From Linum tenue (Eukaryota > Streptophyta > Magnoliopsida > Malpighiales > Linaceae), in the NCBI GenBank assembly GCA_946122785.1, contig CAMGYJ010000008.1:7217742-7281741 (forward strand): a stretch of DNA of 64,000 nt, read 5' to 3'. The position numbers and the translations under genes were made by a program. This document shows positions 46,191-55,885 of the stretch, piece by piece. Each line of letters opens with the position of its first letter. Position 1 is the first letter of the stretch. The notes under the pieces are model-generated. The model worked only from the letters and a program-made list of their open reading frames with translations. It was not told the DNA's origin and did not search any database.

Positions 46191-47350
46191 CTAGTTTTTA
46201 GCCCGCGCTTCGCGGCGGTAAGAATTTAATTATATTTAAAAGTTCACCCACTTAGTTAATAATTTAATTGAAATAATAAATTCATAAAATTATTAGAGTA
46301 AGATACATCCATATATTTTACTTAATGTCTTAATGATTATGAAAGGAATACACCATATGTTAGTTTAAGTGATATAAAAATAACTATCCCTCCATAACCT
46401 TTCCAATGTCTCATGACCAAACTATTATGTAAAAGAATAACTTACCTGAAAAAGCAATTGTGTATTGCAAATTGATGAGATGAATAATTAATTTAGCTAA
46501 TAATAAATAAATTTTCATTCAAACTTATAGTGCAAATTGATGAGATGAATAATTAATTTAGTTAATAATAAATAAATTTTCATTCAAACTTATAGTACTG
46601 AACCGTTATAAAATATCTATGCAATATGATTTGTTTAAGTGATATTTAAGAAATAACTACCCTGCATAAGCTTTATATAATGCATTTATAATTACATAAT
46701 TTTTATATAATTGCGTTACAGAAATCTATCTTAATGTGTGGTCTAACGATGAAGTCAAGTTAAGAAAGAGATAATGGTGAATTGGGAAGCTTTATAATAA
46801 TATATTTGTAATGACCCAATAGTTGTAGAATAGTATTCCACAAATTTTTGGTACAATGTGATCTAATGTAAAGAGTTTATAATGTAATTACTTGAATTAT
46901 TTATAATATATTTGTAATTACGTAACTATTATAGAATAGTGTTAAACCAATCTTTTTTACTGTGAGTTCTAATGATAAAAATCATGTTATAAAATATGAG
47001 TATAATTGTGTTACAGAAATCTATCTTAATGTGTGGTCTAATGATGAAGTTAAGTTAAGAAAGAGATAATGGTACCAATGTGATCTAATGTAAAGAGTTT
47101 ATAATGTAATTACTTGAATATATTTATAATTACGTACCTGTTATAGAATAGTGTTAAACCAATCTTTTTTACTGTGAGGTCTAATGATAAAAATCATGTT
47201 ATAAATGTTGATGTTATTTGTTGGATTCAAATATAAACGTTTAGGTATTGACATTAAATGTTGTATTTAAATATGAGTATTTATTATTTTATTTGAAGTA
47301 TTTTATTTTATTTAAATATGAATAGATTGTAGATAAATTTTATTCAAATA
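46191..47350 (-). mobile_element. Second Helitron fragment with internal direct repeats
   Basis: 3' terminus at 46191-46194 (CTAG on the minus strand) with hairpin CCGCCGCGAAGCGCGGGC (46218-46201), nearly the same as its left neighbour. The body holds repeated blocks: 46714-46775 recurs at 47012-47075, and 46912-46995 recurs at 47128-47215. A 44-bp piece at about 46465-46530 is also doubled. No coding capacity. The 5' end is not defined; 47350 is a working limit. Confidence 0.6.
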
Positions 47351-47582
47351 TGTTTAATGCATGATTAAATTCATTTGATGTTAATAGTTTTTTCGCATTT
47401 TTACCTATTCTGTTAAACCGACATGAACGAAAATAAACCGATTATACCACCGGTCGAACCATTTCACTTGCTTAACCTGCGATATAAATCGGTTCGCCAA
47501 CCTTTCTTTAATCACATTAGAGTTCTAAGGGTGTCTACCTTTCAACTAATTAGAGTTTTATAAATTGGTGGATAAATAAAAC
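47351..47582 (+). repeat. 232-bp direct repeat, copy 1
   Basis: Starts TGTTTAATGCATG and ends GTGGATAAATAAAAC. It is almost identical to 47700-47930 (a one-base change in a T run and two or so substitutions). 117 bp separate the copies. It does not start and end TG...CA, so it does not look like a simple LTR pair. Confidence 0.9.
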
Positions 47583-47699
47583 GTAGATATGATCGGCCTT
47601 GCGTCCAACTCTTAAAATTTTGGGTTCCCTTCTCATATAGAACTATGGGGGAGTAGTATCTTAGTTGGTCTGCCATGAGAGGGTTTTCAGTGGAAGATG

Positions 47700-47930
47700 T
47701 GTTTAATGCATGATTAAATTCATTTGATGTTAATAGTTTTTCGCATTTTTACCTATTCTGTTAAATCGACATGAACGAAAATAAACCGATTATACCACCG
47801 GTCGAACCATTTCACTTGCTTAACCTGCGATATAAATCGGTTCGCCAACCTTTCTTTAATCACGTTAGAGTTCTAAGGGTGTCTACCTTTCAACTAATTA
47901 GAGTTTTATAAATTGGTGGATAAATAAAAC
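47700..47930 (+). repeat. 231-bp direct repeat, copy 2
   Basis: Near-identical partner of 47351-47582. The high identity implies a recent local duplication or a small element present twice. Confidence 0.9.
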
Positions 47931-48038
47931 ATGTAAAAGTAAGACCTGTCAAATTAAAGCCTTGTTATAGAAAGTAAGGATATTTTTATGCAGAGAATGA
48001 TACTTTTGGAATAATTAATGGCGAGCACTTCTACTATG

Positions 48039-48315
48039 CTATATAGTATTGGTGCTTTAATGTACAACTTGAAGTTGTACCATAACATTAAATGTATAAG
48101 TTTAGGTTGTACCATAAAGAAATTTGTACAATTATGTTATGGTACAACTTTACAACTTGAAGTTGTACCATCACATAAAGGTACAAATTTAAGTTGTACC
48201 ATAAAAGAATTTGTACAAAACGTATAGGTACAAGTTCAAATTGTACCATAACGTTAAAGGTACAATTTTAAGTTGTACCATAAAGACAAAATCTTATAGC
48301 ACCAATACTATATAG
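48039..48315. mobile_element. MITE with 18-bp perfect inverted ends
   Basis: A 277-bp element whose ends are exact inverse copies (CTATATAGTATTGGTGCT, 48039-48056 and 48298-48315). The inside is made of repeated GTACAACTT/AAGTTGTACCATAA units in both directions, able to form strong hairpins. No clear target duplication was found and no transposase is present. Confidence 0.75.
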
Positions 48316-48987
48316 TATTGTAAAATTTCTCTGTTAGTTTTTGTATCAAAAGTTGAATATCATAAACTAAGAAGGGCTATAAAACATAGGTCTCAGTGGA
48401 CCTATCTTTGATATCATGGCTATATCTCAGCTTGATTGTTCTATACATATATTACTCTGTTCATAATAATTTATATGATATGAATATTTAAAATATGTTA
48501 CATAAGATCCCAATAGATACTAATATAATTTTGCTTTACCGTAAGAATCAAAATTCAATAATACGACAATCTTTTTAGAAAGAAATGGTGAAAATTGTTA
48601 ACTTAACTTACATTCAGCGTTAATATGAATATGAATATTGAGATATCCGTCCCTTCTTATTATTTATTTTAGTTTTTACTGTAAAAAGCCCAATATATTG
48701 GGTTGGCTGACTTACAAATTAGAAGCCCAATTACATCACGGCCCAACATCCTTCTACGGGCCCTATCAGTCATCGACGTGGCGGGAACATATGGACACCG
48801 ACAAGTCAAAGGCCACCGCAGACGGACAAGACATCCGAAAACCTCTGGCCTTCCCAATGCGAAGAAGAACAACGCAGCTGCCTTTCTCTGACCAGTGACA
48901 GCCGAGAAAAAGATAAACAAACACCCAACTTAGCTGCTTCAAATTCGGGCATCTAAAAAGAAATCAAGAGCCCAATCTCCCCTAACC
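48316..48987. other. Intergenic, upstream of DUF716 gene
   Basis: AT-rich up to about 48680, then mixed composition. The last ~100 bases are a probable 5' leader. No supported gene. Confidence 0.5.
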
Positions 48988-49974
48988 ATGGGGCTCTACT
49001 CCTTCACCTTGGCCGGCGGAGGCTACATCCTAATCGGCGCATGGGAATCCCTCCGCCCAATCTCCGCCGGTATCCCATCGCCCAAATCCGAAACTTTGAG
49101 AACCGCGGATTCAAACCCAGATGCAAGTCTTTCTTGCTCTTCTCCATTGACGTACGCAGCCGTCTGCCTCTTCTCCTTCCTCTTCATTGCCGACTCACTG
49201 ATCTCCCTCTTCAGTGCCGTTGACTCCAACGACGGAATCGGCTCCGCCCTCCAGTTACAAATCCTCCCGATCGCAGCTCTCTTCTTCCTCTACTCGATTC
49301 TGGGTTTAGCAACCTCCATAACCTAGATTCGGTTCCCTTCCAAGCTCCTCAATCTAATCGCCCTCTTCGGCTTCGTCGAGGAATTCCTGCTCTACTACCT
49401 TCAAAAGAAGGACAAGACCGGGATTGAGAACAGGTACTTCGACCTCCTCCTCGTTCCCATCGCGATTTGCATCTTTTCAACTCTTCTCGAATTGAAACAA
49501 TCTGGGTCAGAATCAGAATCGAGTTGCTACCCGAGATTGGGCCGTGGGTTCGGGTTGATTCTGCATGGGATGTGGTTTGTGCAAATGGGGATTTCCTTTT
49601 ACTCCAATTTGATTGTTCAGGGATGCCATTTGCGAGCCAAGAGTAGAGGGAACTATACCATAGCTTGTAAAGGCCATCCCGAGTACCATAGGGCTAATGG
49701 GATTGCTACACTTCAGTTTAACTGCCATCTAGCGTTGATTATGGTCTTGGCTTCTGCTTTGTACTCGAGTATCGTGAAGAAGATGGGTGGTTACTGCGGT
49801 GGTGATTCGGAGAGAAGAAACTATAAGCCTCTAGGTGCTACTGCAGAAATGGTGCAGATGGAAAGTGGTGGTGGAACGTTTACTCTGGAGTCTGATGACG
49901 ATGAAATTAGAGAAGAGGAGAATGGGAACAAGGAGTTGAGAGTAGGAGCTAATGGTTATGGTTCTCATGACTAA
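48988..49974 (+). pseudogene. DUF716/TMEM45-like membrane protein with in-frame TAG
   Basis: One frame of 328 codons, open except for a TAG at 49324-49326 (codon 113). Before the stop: MGLYSFTLAGGGYILIGAWES and hydrophobic segments. After it: LIALFGFVEEFLLYYLQ, LLLVPIAICIFSTLLEL, FGLILHGMWFVQMGISFYS and GHPEYHRANGIATLQFNCHLAL, the conserved DUF716 part, then an acidic tail. The family is a multi-pass membrane protein of unclear function. Reading frame and codon quality are intact on both sides, so the stop is recent, or rarely read through, or a sequencing error. An intron of suitable size removing it is not available. Confidence 0.8.
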
Positions 49975-50096
49975 AGGTGAATGATATATAATTCTCTTCG
50001 TTCCCTTTTTTCCTGTATACCTCACAAGGAGAGATACCGCCACTTTCATTGTCAAAAAGTAAACATACACATATTAGACTATTTTCCAATCCAAAT

Positions 50097-51014
50097 TCAG
50101 ACCTTATACAGAGCCCTGAAGCCATGAACATCATCCCGGCTCAGCTCCTTCGTCACGCCGTCCCCCACCGCCGGGTACATAATCGCCGTCGGCACCGAGC
50201 TGTGCATCAGCCCGAGAATGTGCCCTATCTCATGCAAAGCCACCGTCTCGACGTCGAACGCCTTCTGGACCGAGCCCACGGCCCAAGTCTCCTCCGAATC
50301 GAAGTGCAGGAGCCCAGACTTCGGTGGGCTTGAGTGGGCCAGCGACCCGCCCGGCCCATCAAACGAGCCCGTGTCCCCGTGGTACCCGCTGAAGAACCCG
50401 ATCTTGATATCCGCCAATTCCGCGTGATCATCCTCCGTCGCCACAAACGCGAACCGCCCGCGTGAGTGCGCGCCCCACTTCTTGAACGCACGCGCCACCG
50501 GATCCCTCGCCATCTCCGGCGTCCCCGGGAGGAAGCCGTACGTCAGGTTCCGCTTCCCCTCCGGCCACGTCGGGTTCCCGGGGAAGAAATTGTACCGCGC
50601 GGTGGTTCGGAAGCGGCTGTGGTGGTGGTGAGTAACTTTCGCCGGCGCCGCCATCCAGTTGGTGCCGTTGAGCACGTCGGGGACGCCGCAGCGCGGTGTT
50701 CTCATCATGGCCGCCGTCGGCGCGTCGAGCTGCCCGGTGGGGTCCAGCTTGAAGTTGGATTGGTAGGTCTTGAGGGCGGACTCGAGGAGGACGTCGAAAT
50801 AGTGGTCGTCGTCGATGTCGTCGACGGAGAGGTAGCCGTAGCGGCGGAGGTAGGTTTTGACGCCGGCGATGGCGGGGTGGCGGTCGCCGATTTTGGGGGC
50901 TTCGGTGAAGTGGTCGAGGAAAGAGGTGGCGGTGGAGTGGGCGTTTGATGAGGAGGGGAGGGTTTGAAGGAGGAGGAGGGGAAGAAGGAGAAGAAAGGAG
51001 GAAGTTGACGCCAT
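50097..51014 (-). CDS. Plant matrix metalloproteinase (copy 1)
   Basis: Single-exon secreted zinc endopeptidase of 305 aa (MMP, metzincin clan), active in the apoplast. Signal peptide about 1-25, then the peptidoglycan-binding-like propeptide. The cysteine switch TPRCGVPDV (Cys109) keeps the zymogen latent. The catalytic domain has the zinc site HEIGHILGLMHSS (His261, Glu262, His265, His271) and the Met-turn AIMYP (Met279). The protein ends at ALYKV just after the catalytic domain; no hydrophobic GPI-anchor signal is present, so it is probably soluble. The gene is strongly GC-rich compared with its surroundings. It is in tandem with a second copy upstream. Confidence 0.95.
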   Translation of the reverse strand: MASTSSFLLLLPLLLLQTLPSSSNAHSTATSFLDHFTEAPKIGDRHPAIAGVKTYLRRYGYLSVDDIDDDHYFDVLLESALKTYQSNFKLDPTGQLDAPTAAMMRTPRCGVPDVLNGTNWMAAPAKVTHHHHSRFRTTARYNFFPGNPTWPEGKRNLTYGFLPGTPEMARDPVARAFKKWGAHSRGRFAFVATEDDHAELADIKIGFFSGYHGDTGSFDGPGGSLAHSSPPKSGLLHFDSEETWAVGSVQKAFDVETVALHEIGHILGLMHSSVPTAIMYPAVGDGVTKELSRDDVHGFRALYKV

Positions 51015-51998
51015 GGAAGGAGATTATTGGGATTGAGCTAGTGAAGGAAGGAAGAAGAGAGGGTGGCGGGAATTTTAATATAAAATTGGTGTGCGTGGGA
51101 ATTGATTGGAAGGATGGGCTACGGAGGAGGATAGTTTTGGGGATTTGATTTGATTAGGTGGCCGGCCGCCGGCCATTCTCTTCTTTGTCTTGTTGGAAAG
51201 TTGCCGGGGCGGAGAATGTATGTTGATGAGCTTTTGTACAATCTCCATACAAGATCCAGTTGTATCGGTTGCAAATTTCAATTTGAGTAGAAAATTCTCT
51301 TTATTCCTCTGCTCATACATTCCATATCCATATATGGAGTTCGGTAAAATTTTATGTTATTCTGTAAACAGAATAGAAATCCCATCATTGCTAGCTCAAT
51401 CTATAGAATTGAATGAAAAACAATTTAATTATGGGATTTTTTCAATAACTGAGAAATAAAAAACGCTTAGGGATGCAAATGGGGGACTGTCTACAATACC
51501 TGGATTTAATCGGATACAATTTGAAGGATGGGCAGCTCATTAGTTTACTAGCTAATAGTTTGTGTATAGTGAAAATTTTGGCAAAACGATTATTTAACCT
51601 TTAAAAATAGTTTGTGTATGAGTGAAATAGATATTTACGTTGTAACGAGATACTCTTGTAATTAAAGAAATTAAAATTATCCAACCCCAATAATAATTAT
51701 CTATATATGGTACATAAAATCATTCAAATGATAAAATATCGGATATATTTAACTTTTAGAAGCATAAAATTCCTTGGATCTGCCACGGAAAATCACTATA
51801 AAGGGTGATAAGTAACATCAGCCTTTTCTCTCCACTTGTGTACGTATATACGTACCCATTTATTTATTTGAGTGTATGCCAGCCTACGTACGTGTAGCGG
51901 CCGGCCTCAACGTATAAATACACTGTTGGATCGTAATTCGTAAGATCGATCATTAATTAACGTAGCTTACCCACCAAAGTAATTAAGCATGGATCAAA
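51015..51998. other. Spacer between the tandem metalloproteinase genes
   Basis: Promoter region of copy 1 (minus) at the left and 3' flank of copy 2 at the right. No further gene seen. Confidence 0.5.
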
Positions 51999-52940
51999 TC
52001 AAACGTTATATAAAGCCCTAATCCCTTGAATATCATCCGCATTCAAACCCTTAACAGCTCCAACACGAATAATGGCGAACATAATCGCCTCCTCAACGTC
52101 GCTGTGGTCGAGCCCCAAGAGATGGCCGATCTCATGCAGCGCCACCGTCTCCCAGTCCATCGCCCTTGGGTTCTTGATCCCCCAACTCTCGTCCGCATCG
52201 TAGTGAAACCTCCCGTCCTCCGGCGCAAACGCGTGAGCCACCGACCTACCCACTCCATCGAAAGGAAACCCGTCCCCGTGGTCCCTGCTGTAGAACCCCA
52301 CCCTGATGTCCACGGTGTCGTCTCCGGGCTCCCCACCGACCCTCCGGAACTCGAACTGCGTGTTCTCAGCCCACGTCTGGAAAGCACGCGCCACCGGCGC
52401 CACCGCTTCTTCCGGCATTCCCGGGAGAATCTGGTAGGAGAGCTTCGTCTTCGAAGCTCTCCACCTGGGGTTCCCCCGGAAGAACGAGTAGTGAGACACG
52501 GCGTGCAGCCGGCCAGTACCGTGACGTCGTCGGGTTTGCATGTAGTTGGTGCCGTTGACGATGTCAGCGACGCCGCAGCGTGGGGTCATCATGGAGGCGA
52601 CGGTGGCGGAGTCCATGGCGCCGGTGACGTTGAGGTGGTAGTTGGCCTGGTAAGTCTTGAGGGCATTCTCGAGGCGGCCGTCGAAGTAGTGGTTGTTAGA
52701 AGGGGAGGTTTGGTTGGTGTAGTCGTCGAGGTATCCGAACTTGTGGAGGTAGGCTTTGAGCTTAGGGATGTCGTTGAGCTTGTCGCCCTTGTGGCAGCCT
52801 TTGAGGTGTTGGAGGAAGGCGACTCGAGATGCTGGTGTTGATGATGGTGAGTTGGTTAGGATGCGAGCGTGGGAAAATAGAGGGAGAAGGAGGAGGCAAG
52901 CTATTAGGGTTAGGGCGAGTGAGGGTGTTTTGGGTTCCAT
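51999..52940 (-). CDS. Plant matrix metalloproteinase (copy 2)
   Basis: Single-exon 313-aa paralogue of the neighbouring gene, same strand, 984 bp apart. It starts with a signal peptide (LALTLIACLLLLPLFSHA), then the propeptide and cysteine switch TPRCGVADI (Cys122). The zinc site is HEIGHLLGLDHSD (His269, Glu270, His273, His279), with a Met-turn at Met287 (EEAIMFAI). The Tyr-Pro that usually follows the Met-turn (AIMYP in copy 1) is replaced, which may alter the S1' pocket. No GPI signal. The two proteins are diverged, so this is not a very recent duplication. Confidence 0.94.
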   Translation of the reverse strand: MEPKTPSLALTLIACLLLLPLFSHARILTNSPSSTPASRVAFLQHLKGCHKGDKLNDIPKLKAYLHKFGYLDDYTNQTSPSNNHYFDGRLENALKTYQANYHLNVTGAMDSATVASMMTPRCGVADIVNGTNYMQTRRRHGTGRLHAVSHYSFFRGNPRWRASKTKLSYQILPGMPEEAVAPVARAFQTWAENTQFEFRRVGGEPGDDTVDIRVGFYSRDHGDGFPFDGVGRSVAHAFAPEDGRFHYDADESWGIKNPRAMDWETVALHEIGHLLGLDHSDVEEAIMFAIIRVGAVKGLNADDIQGIRALYNV

Positions 52941-53245
52941 ACTGAACGCTATGGCTGCGTTAGGGTTTTATTCAAAAAAAAAAAAAAAAAGGCTGCGTTA
53001 GGGTTTACGTTTAGAAACGGTAATGCGCGTCTTTTTTTCGGTTGATGCTAAACTTTTTGGTGAATGGTGCATTTATAGTCCCTCCATCGATCGAACGGGG
53101 AACAGCAAGAAATTGATAACCTTTCTTCCTTCTTCCACATTTGTCTACATACGCCTTGGCTGAAAAGGACGGATAGCTCAGGTTTGGCGTCCTTCACGGG
53201 CGCGCGGAACTCGGAAGAAGACTTCGTTGACTTATGGAGGGTGGT

Positions 53246-54419
53246 GCAAAATGAGGAAAAAATCCCAAATTACACATGTTTTTAAAAAAAATTCTCAAAA
53301 TACAAACGTTATGAAAATAATTCCTAATCTACGTTAGTTTGGGCCATCACCGCTGTCGACGAAGACAGTGATTGCATCACTGTTGTCGACGAAGACAGTG
53401 ATTGCATCACCGCTGTCGACGAAGACAGTGATTGCATCACCGCTGTCGACAAAGACAGTGATTGCATCACTGCAGTACACGGCCGCGGTGAAGGCCTGAC
53501 CTGCGTCGAAACTTTAAACAAACGTAACTTTGTGCTCGGTTATCCGATCGTAGCGAAATTTTTTTTGATTCCGCATAATTTTTCGAGATCTTGCAAGCCG
53601 CAAATTACCGTAGGCGGTTTGGTCCCGCCTTCGTCTCGAAAATATGTCGTTTGCTACCCCGAACGAGCCTTTTTTCGATTTCGTCAAACTTTGAACGACC
53701 ATAACTTTGTGCTCCACAATCCGAAAATCATGAATTTTTTTTTATTTCGCATAACTTTTTAAGGACTACAATTTTTATCATAGACATATTTTCGGAATGT
53801 ACTTGGATTCCTGAAAAGGAAGGTAAAGTTATTCCCAAAATCCCTTATATCCATAAATAATTCATTTTTTGAAAATTCTCTCCTACTAAATATTGTAGTC
53901 CTTAAAAATTTATGCGAAATAAAAAAAAAATTCATGATTTTCGGATTGTGGAGCACAAAGTTATGGTCGTTCAAAGTTTGACGAAATCGAAAAAAGGCTC
54001 GTTCGAAGTAGCAAACGACATATTTTCGAGACGAAGGCGGGACCAGACCGCCTGCGGCAATTTGCGGCTTGCAAGATCTCAAAAAATTATGCGGAATCAA
54101 AAAAAATTTCGCTACGATCGGATAACCGAGCACAAAATTACGTTTGTTTAAAGTTTCGACGCAGGTCAGGCCTTCACCGCGGCCGTGTACTGCAGTGATG
54201 CAATCACTGTCTTCGTCGGCAGCGGTGATGCAATCACTGTCTTCGTCGACAACAGTGATGCAATCACTGTCTTCGTCGACAACAGTGATGCAATCACTGT
54301 CTTCGTCGACAGCGGTGATGGCCCAAACTAACGTAGATTGGGAATTATTTTCATAACGTTTGTATTTTGAGAATTTTTTTTAAAAACATGTGTAACTTGG
54401 GATTTTTTCCGCAAAATGA
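53246..54419. mobile_element. Foldback MULE with 9-bp target duplication
   Basis: Element 53255-54410 (1156 bp). It starts GGAAAAAATCCCAA and ends with the inverse. The exact 9-bp flanking repeat GCAAAATGA (53246-53254, 54411-54419) is the signature of Mutator-like elements. Each arm is over 500 bp and is nearly the reverse complement of the other; the unpaired centre is only about 100 bp (around 53790-53890). Each arm carries four to five 30-bp units containing GTCGACGAAGACAGTGAT. No transposase is encoded. Confidence 0.92.
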
Positions 54420-55654
54420 CGAGATCAACTATAAGAAAATTAGTTGAGGGGTCAAGGATTCAGGCTTGCTATACTTTTCGCTATTATAACTACTTTGAAT
54501 TTTACTTAAATTCATATCCACAAATGCCTCAAGATGTGTATTATAACGAAATGAAAAATTGGTAATGTAATAAAGTAAAAAACGTACAGATTTACGTGGT
54601 TCACTAATATAATAATGTATGTTATAGCTACTTCACAAACAAAAAAATAAGTTTCAGTATACTTCATTACAGTTGAAGCAGATAATCCAACTTAAATTAA
54701 TACCAACAATTTGAATAGTAAATAAAAATAATAATTTTCTCTTTCTCATCACAATTAACATATTATTACCAATATAATTGCGAGCAAACCAACAATTATA
54801 CAAACGAAAAGTACTACAATAAATTACCAAGAGAAATACTCATATCTGCGAATTTTCAATATGACAAGAGAAAGAAGAAGATTCCTAGCTAGAAAACGGT
54901 CTTTTAGATTTGTTTCATCAAAGAATTTTTTTTATGGATGTTTCATCAAAGAATGGTCGCCCCATATATATGGTCTACTCAACTAGGCGATGCGTAAGTG
55001 TATGGCGCATGCATGAGAGTATATAACACGCCCAAACAAAGTTCACATGCAAACGCAAGGACGATAAATTAAGATTCCGCCTTCTTCTCCCGCCGCATGT
55101 GGAAAAGAAAATTGTGGCTGCTGGCTAGACCCGGCGACCGAGTAATTAAACTACATAATGTCATTGTCTCTTTGCTAACTACAATACTTCACCAAGTCAT
55201 TAACTACTATTTCGATTAAGAGGGAACTTTATCGATATAAATTATGGTCCCATTATTTATAATGCAGAAGATGATGAGTTAAGGTCGGTGTATAATAATA
55301 TGGTACATTATTGTCCGTCAGGCGTCAACAACTCATCATGACATGATGGGGATATGAAAGGCTCTCATCAGTTCAGTTTAAAAATAACTGCTGCTACGTA
55401 CATGAATTTCCTTCTTATGTATCAGAAAATTATAAAGTGAAATGAATATTATAATTGTTGTTAGGTTTACATGAGACAAGTGTGTATGAAGGATATCCCA
55501 AAATCATTAATCTTAGATTGGTGATTATAACAGCTGGTTCAAGTATAGATATTGTATCTGCTCATTCTTTTACTATAATAATTTAAGGGCAAACAAATTA
55601 TGAATTCATACAATAGAAATCAATAGGCTTAATCCATTCATAGTTTAATATATA
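54420..55654. other. AT-rich region left of the RPA-like cluster
   Basis: No gene or defined element recognised. It ends at the Helitron-type 3' terminus at 55655. Confidence 0.5.
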
Positions 55655-55885
55655 CTAGGAAGGAAGCCCGCGCTCTGCGGCGGGGAGATTATATTATGAG
55701 ATTAGAGAGTTGATAGCGGAAAATCGGAGTAAGTGTGCATATGAATAGTTTCTACGTACATCTCGGATGCATAAGTCTGCTGATGTTGAAGTGCAGGTGT
55801 TGCTAAATACTGGATAATATAGGTAAGACAACGGTCGAGCACAACGACTTTCTGCGCAAGTGTTGACTTTTCCATTAGTTTATTG

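Noticed and set aside
47351..47930. The 231-bp direct repeats as an LTR pair of a tiny retroelement
   Set aside because: No TG...CA ends, no primer-binding site or polypurine tract, and only 117 bp between copies.
49304..49326. Splicing out the DUF716 stop as a mini-intron (GT at 49304, AG at 49326)
   Set aside because: It would be about 22 nt, far below the size plant spliceosomes can remove.
50466..52841. Plus-strand ORFs of 160 and 271 codons over the metalloproteinases
   Set aside because: Antisense shadows of GC-rich genes with biased composition and no recognisable motifs.
53340..53480. 30-bp regularly spaced repeats resembling a CRISPR array
   Set aside because: They are contiguous tandem units with no variable spacers, mirrored in the other arm of a MULE in a plant genome.
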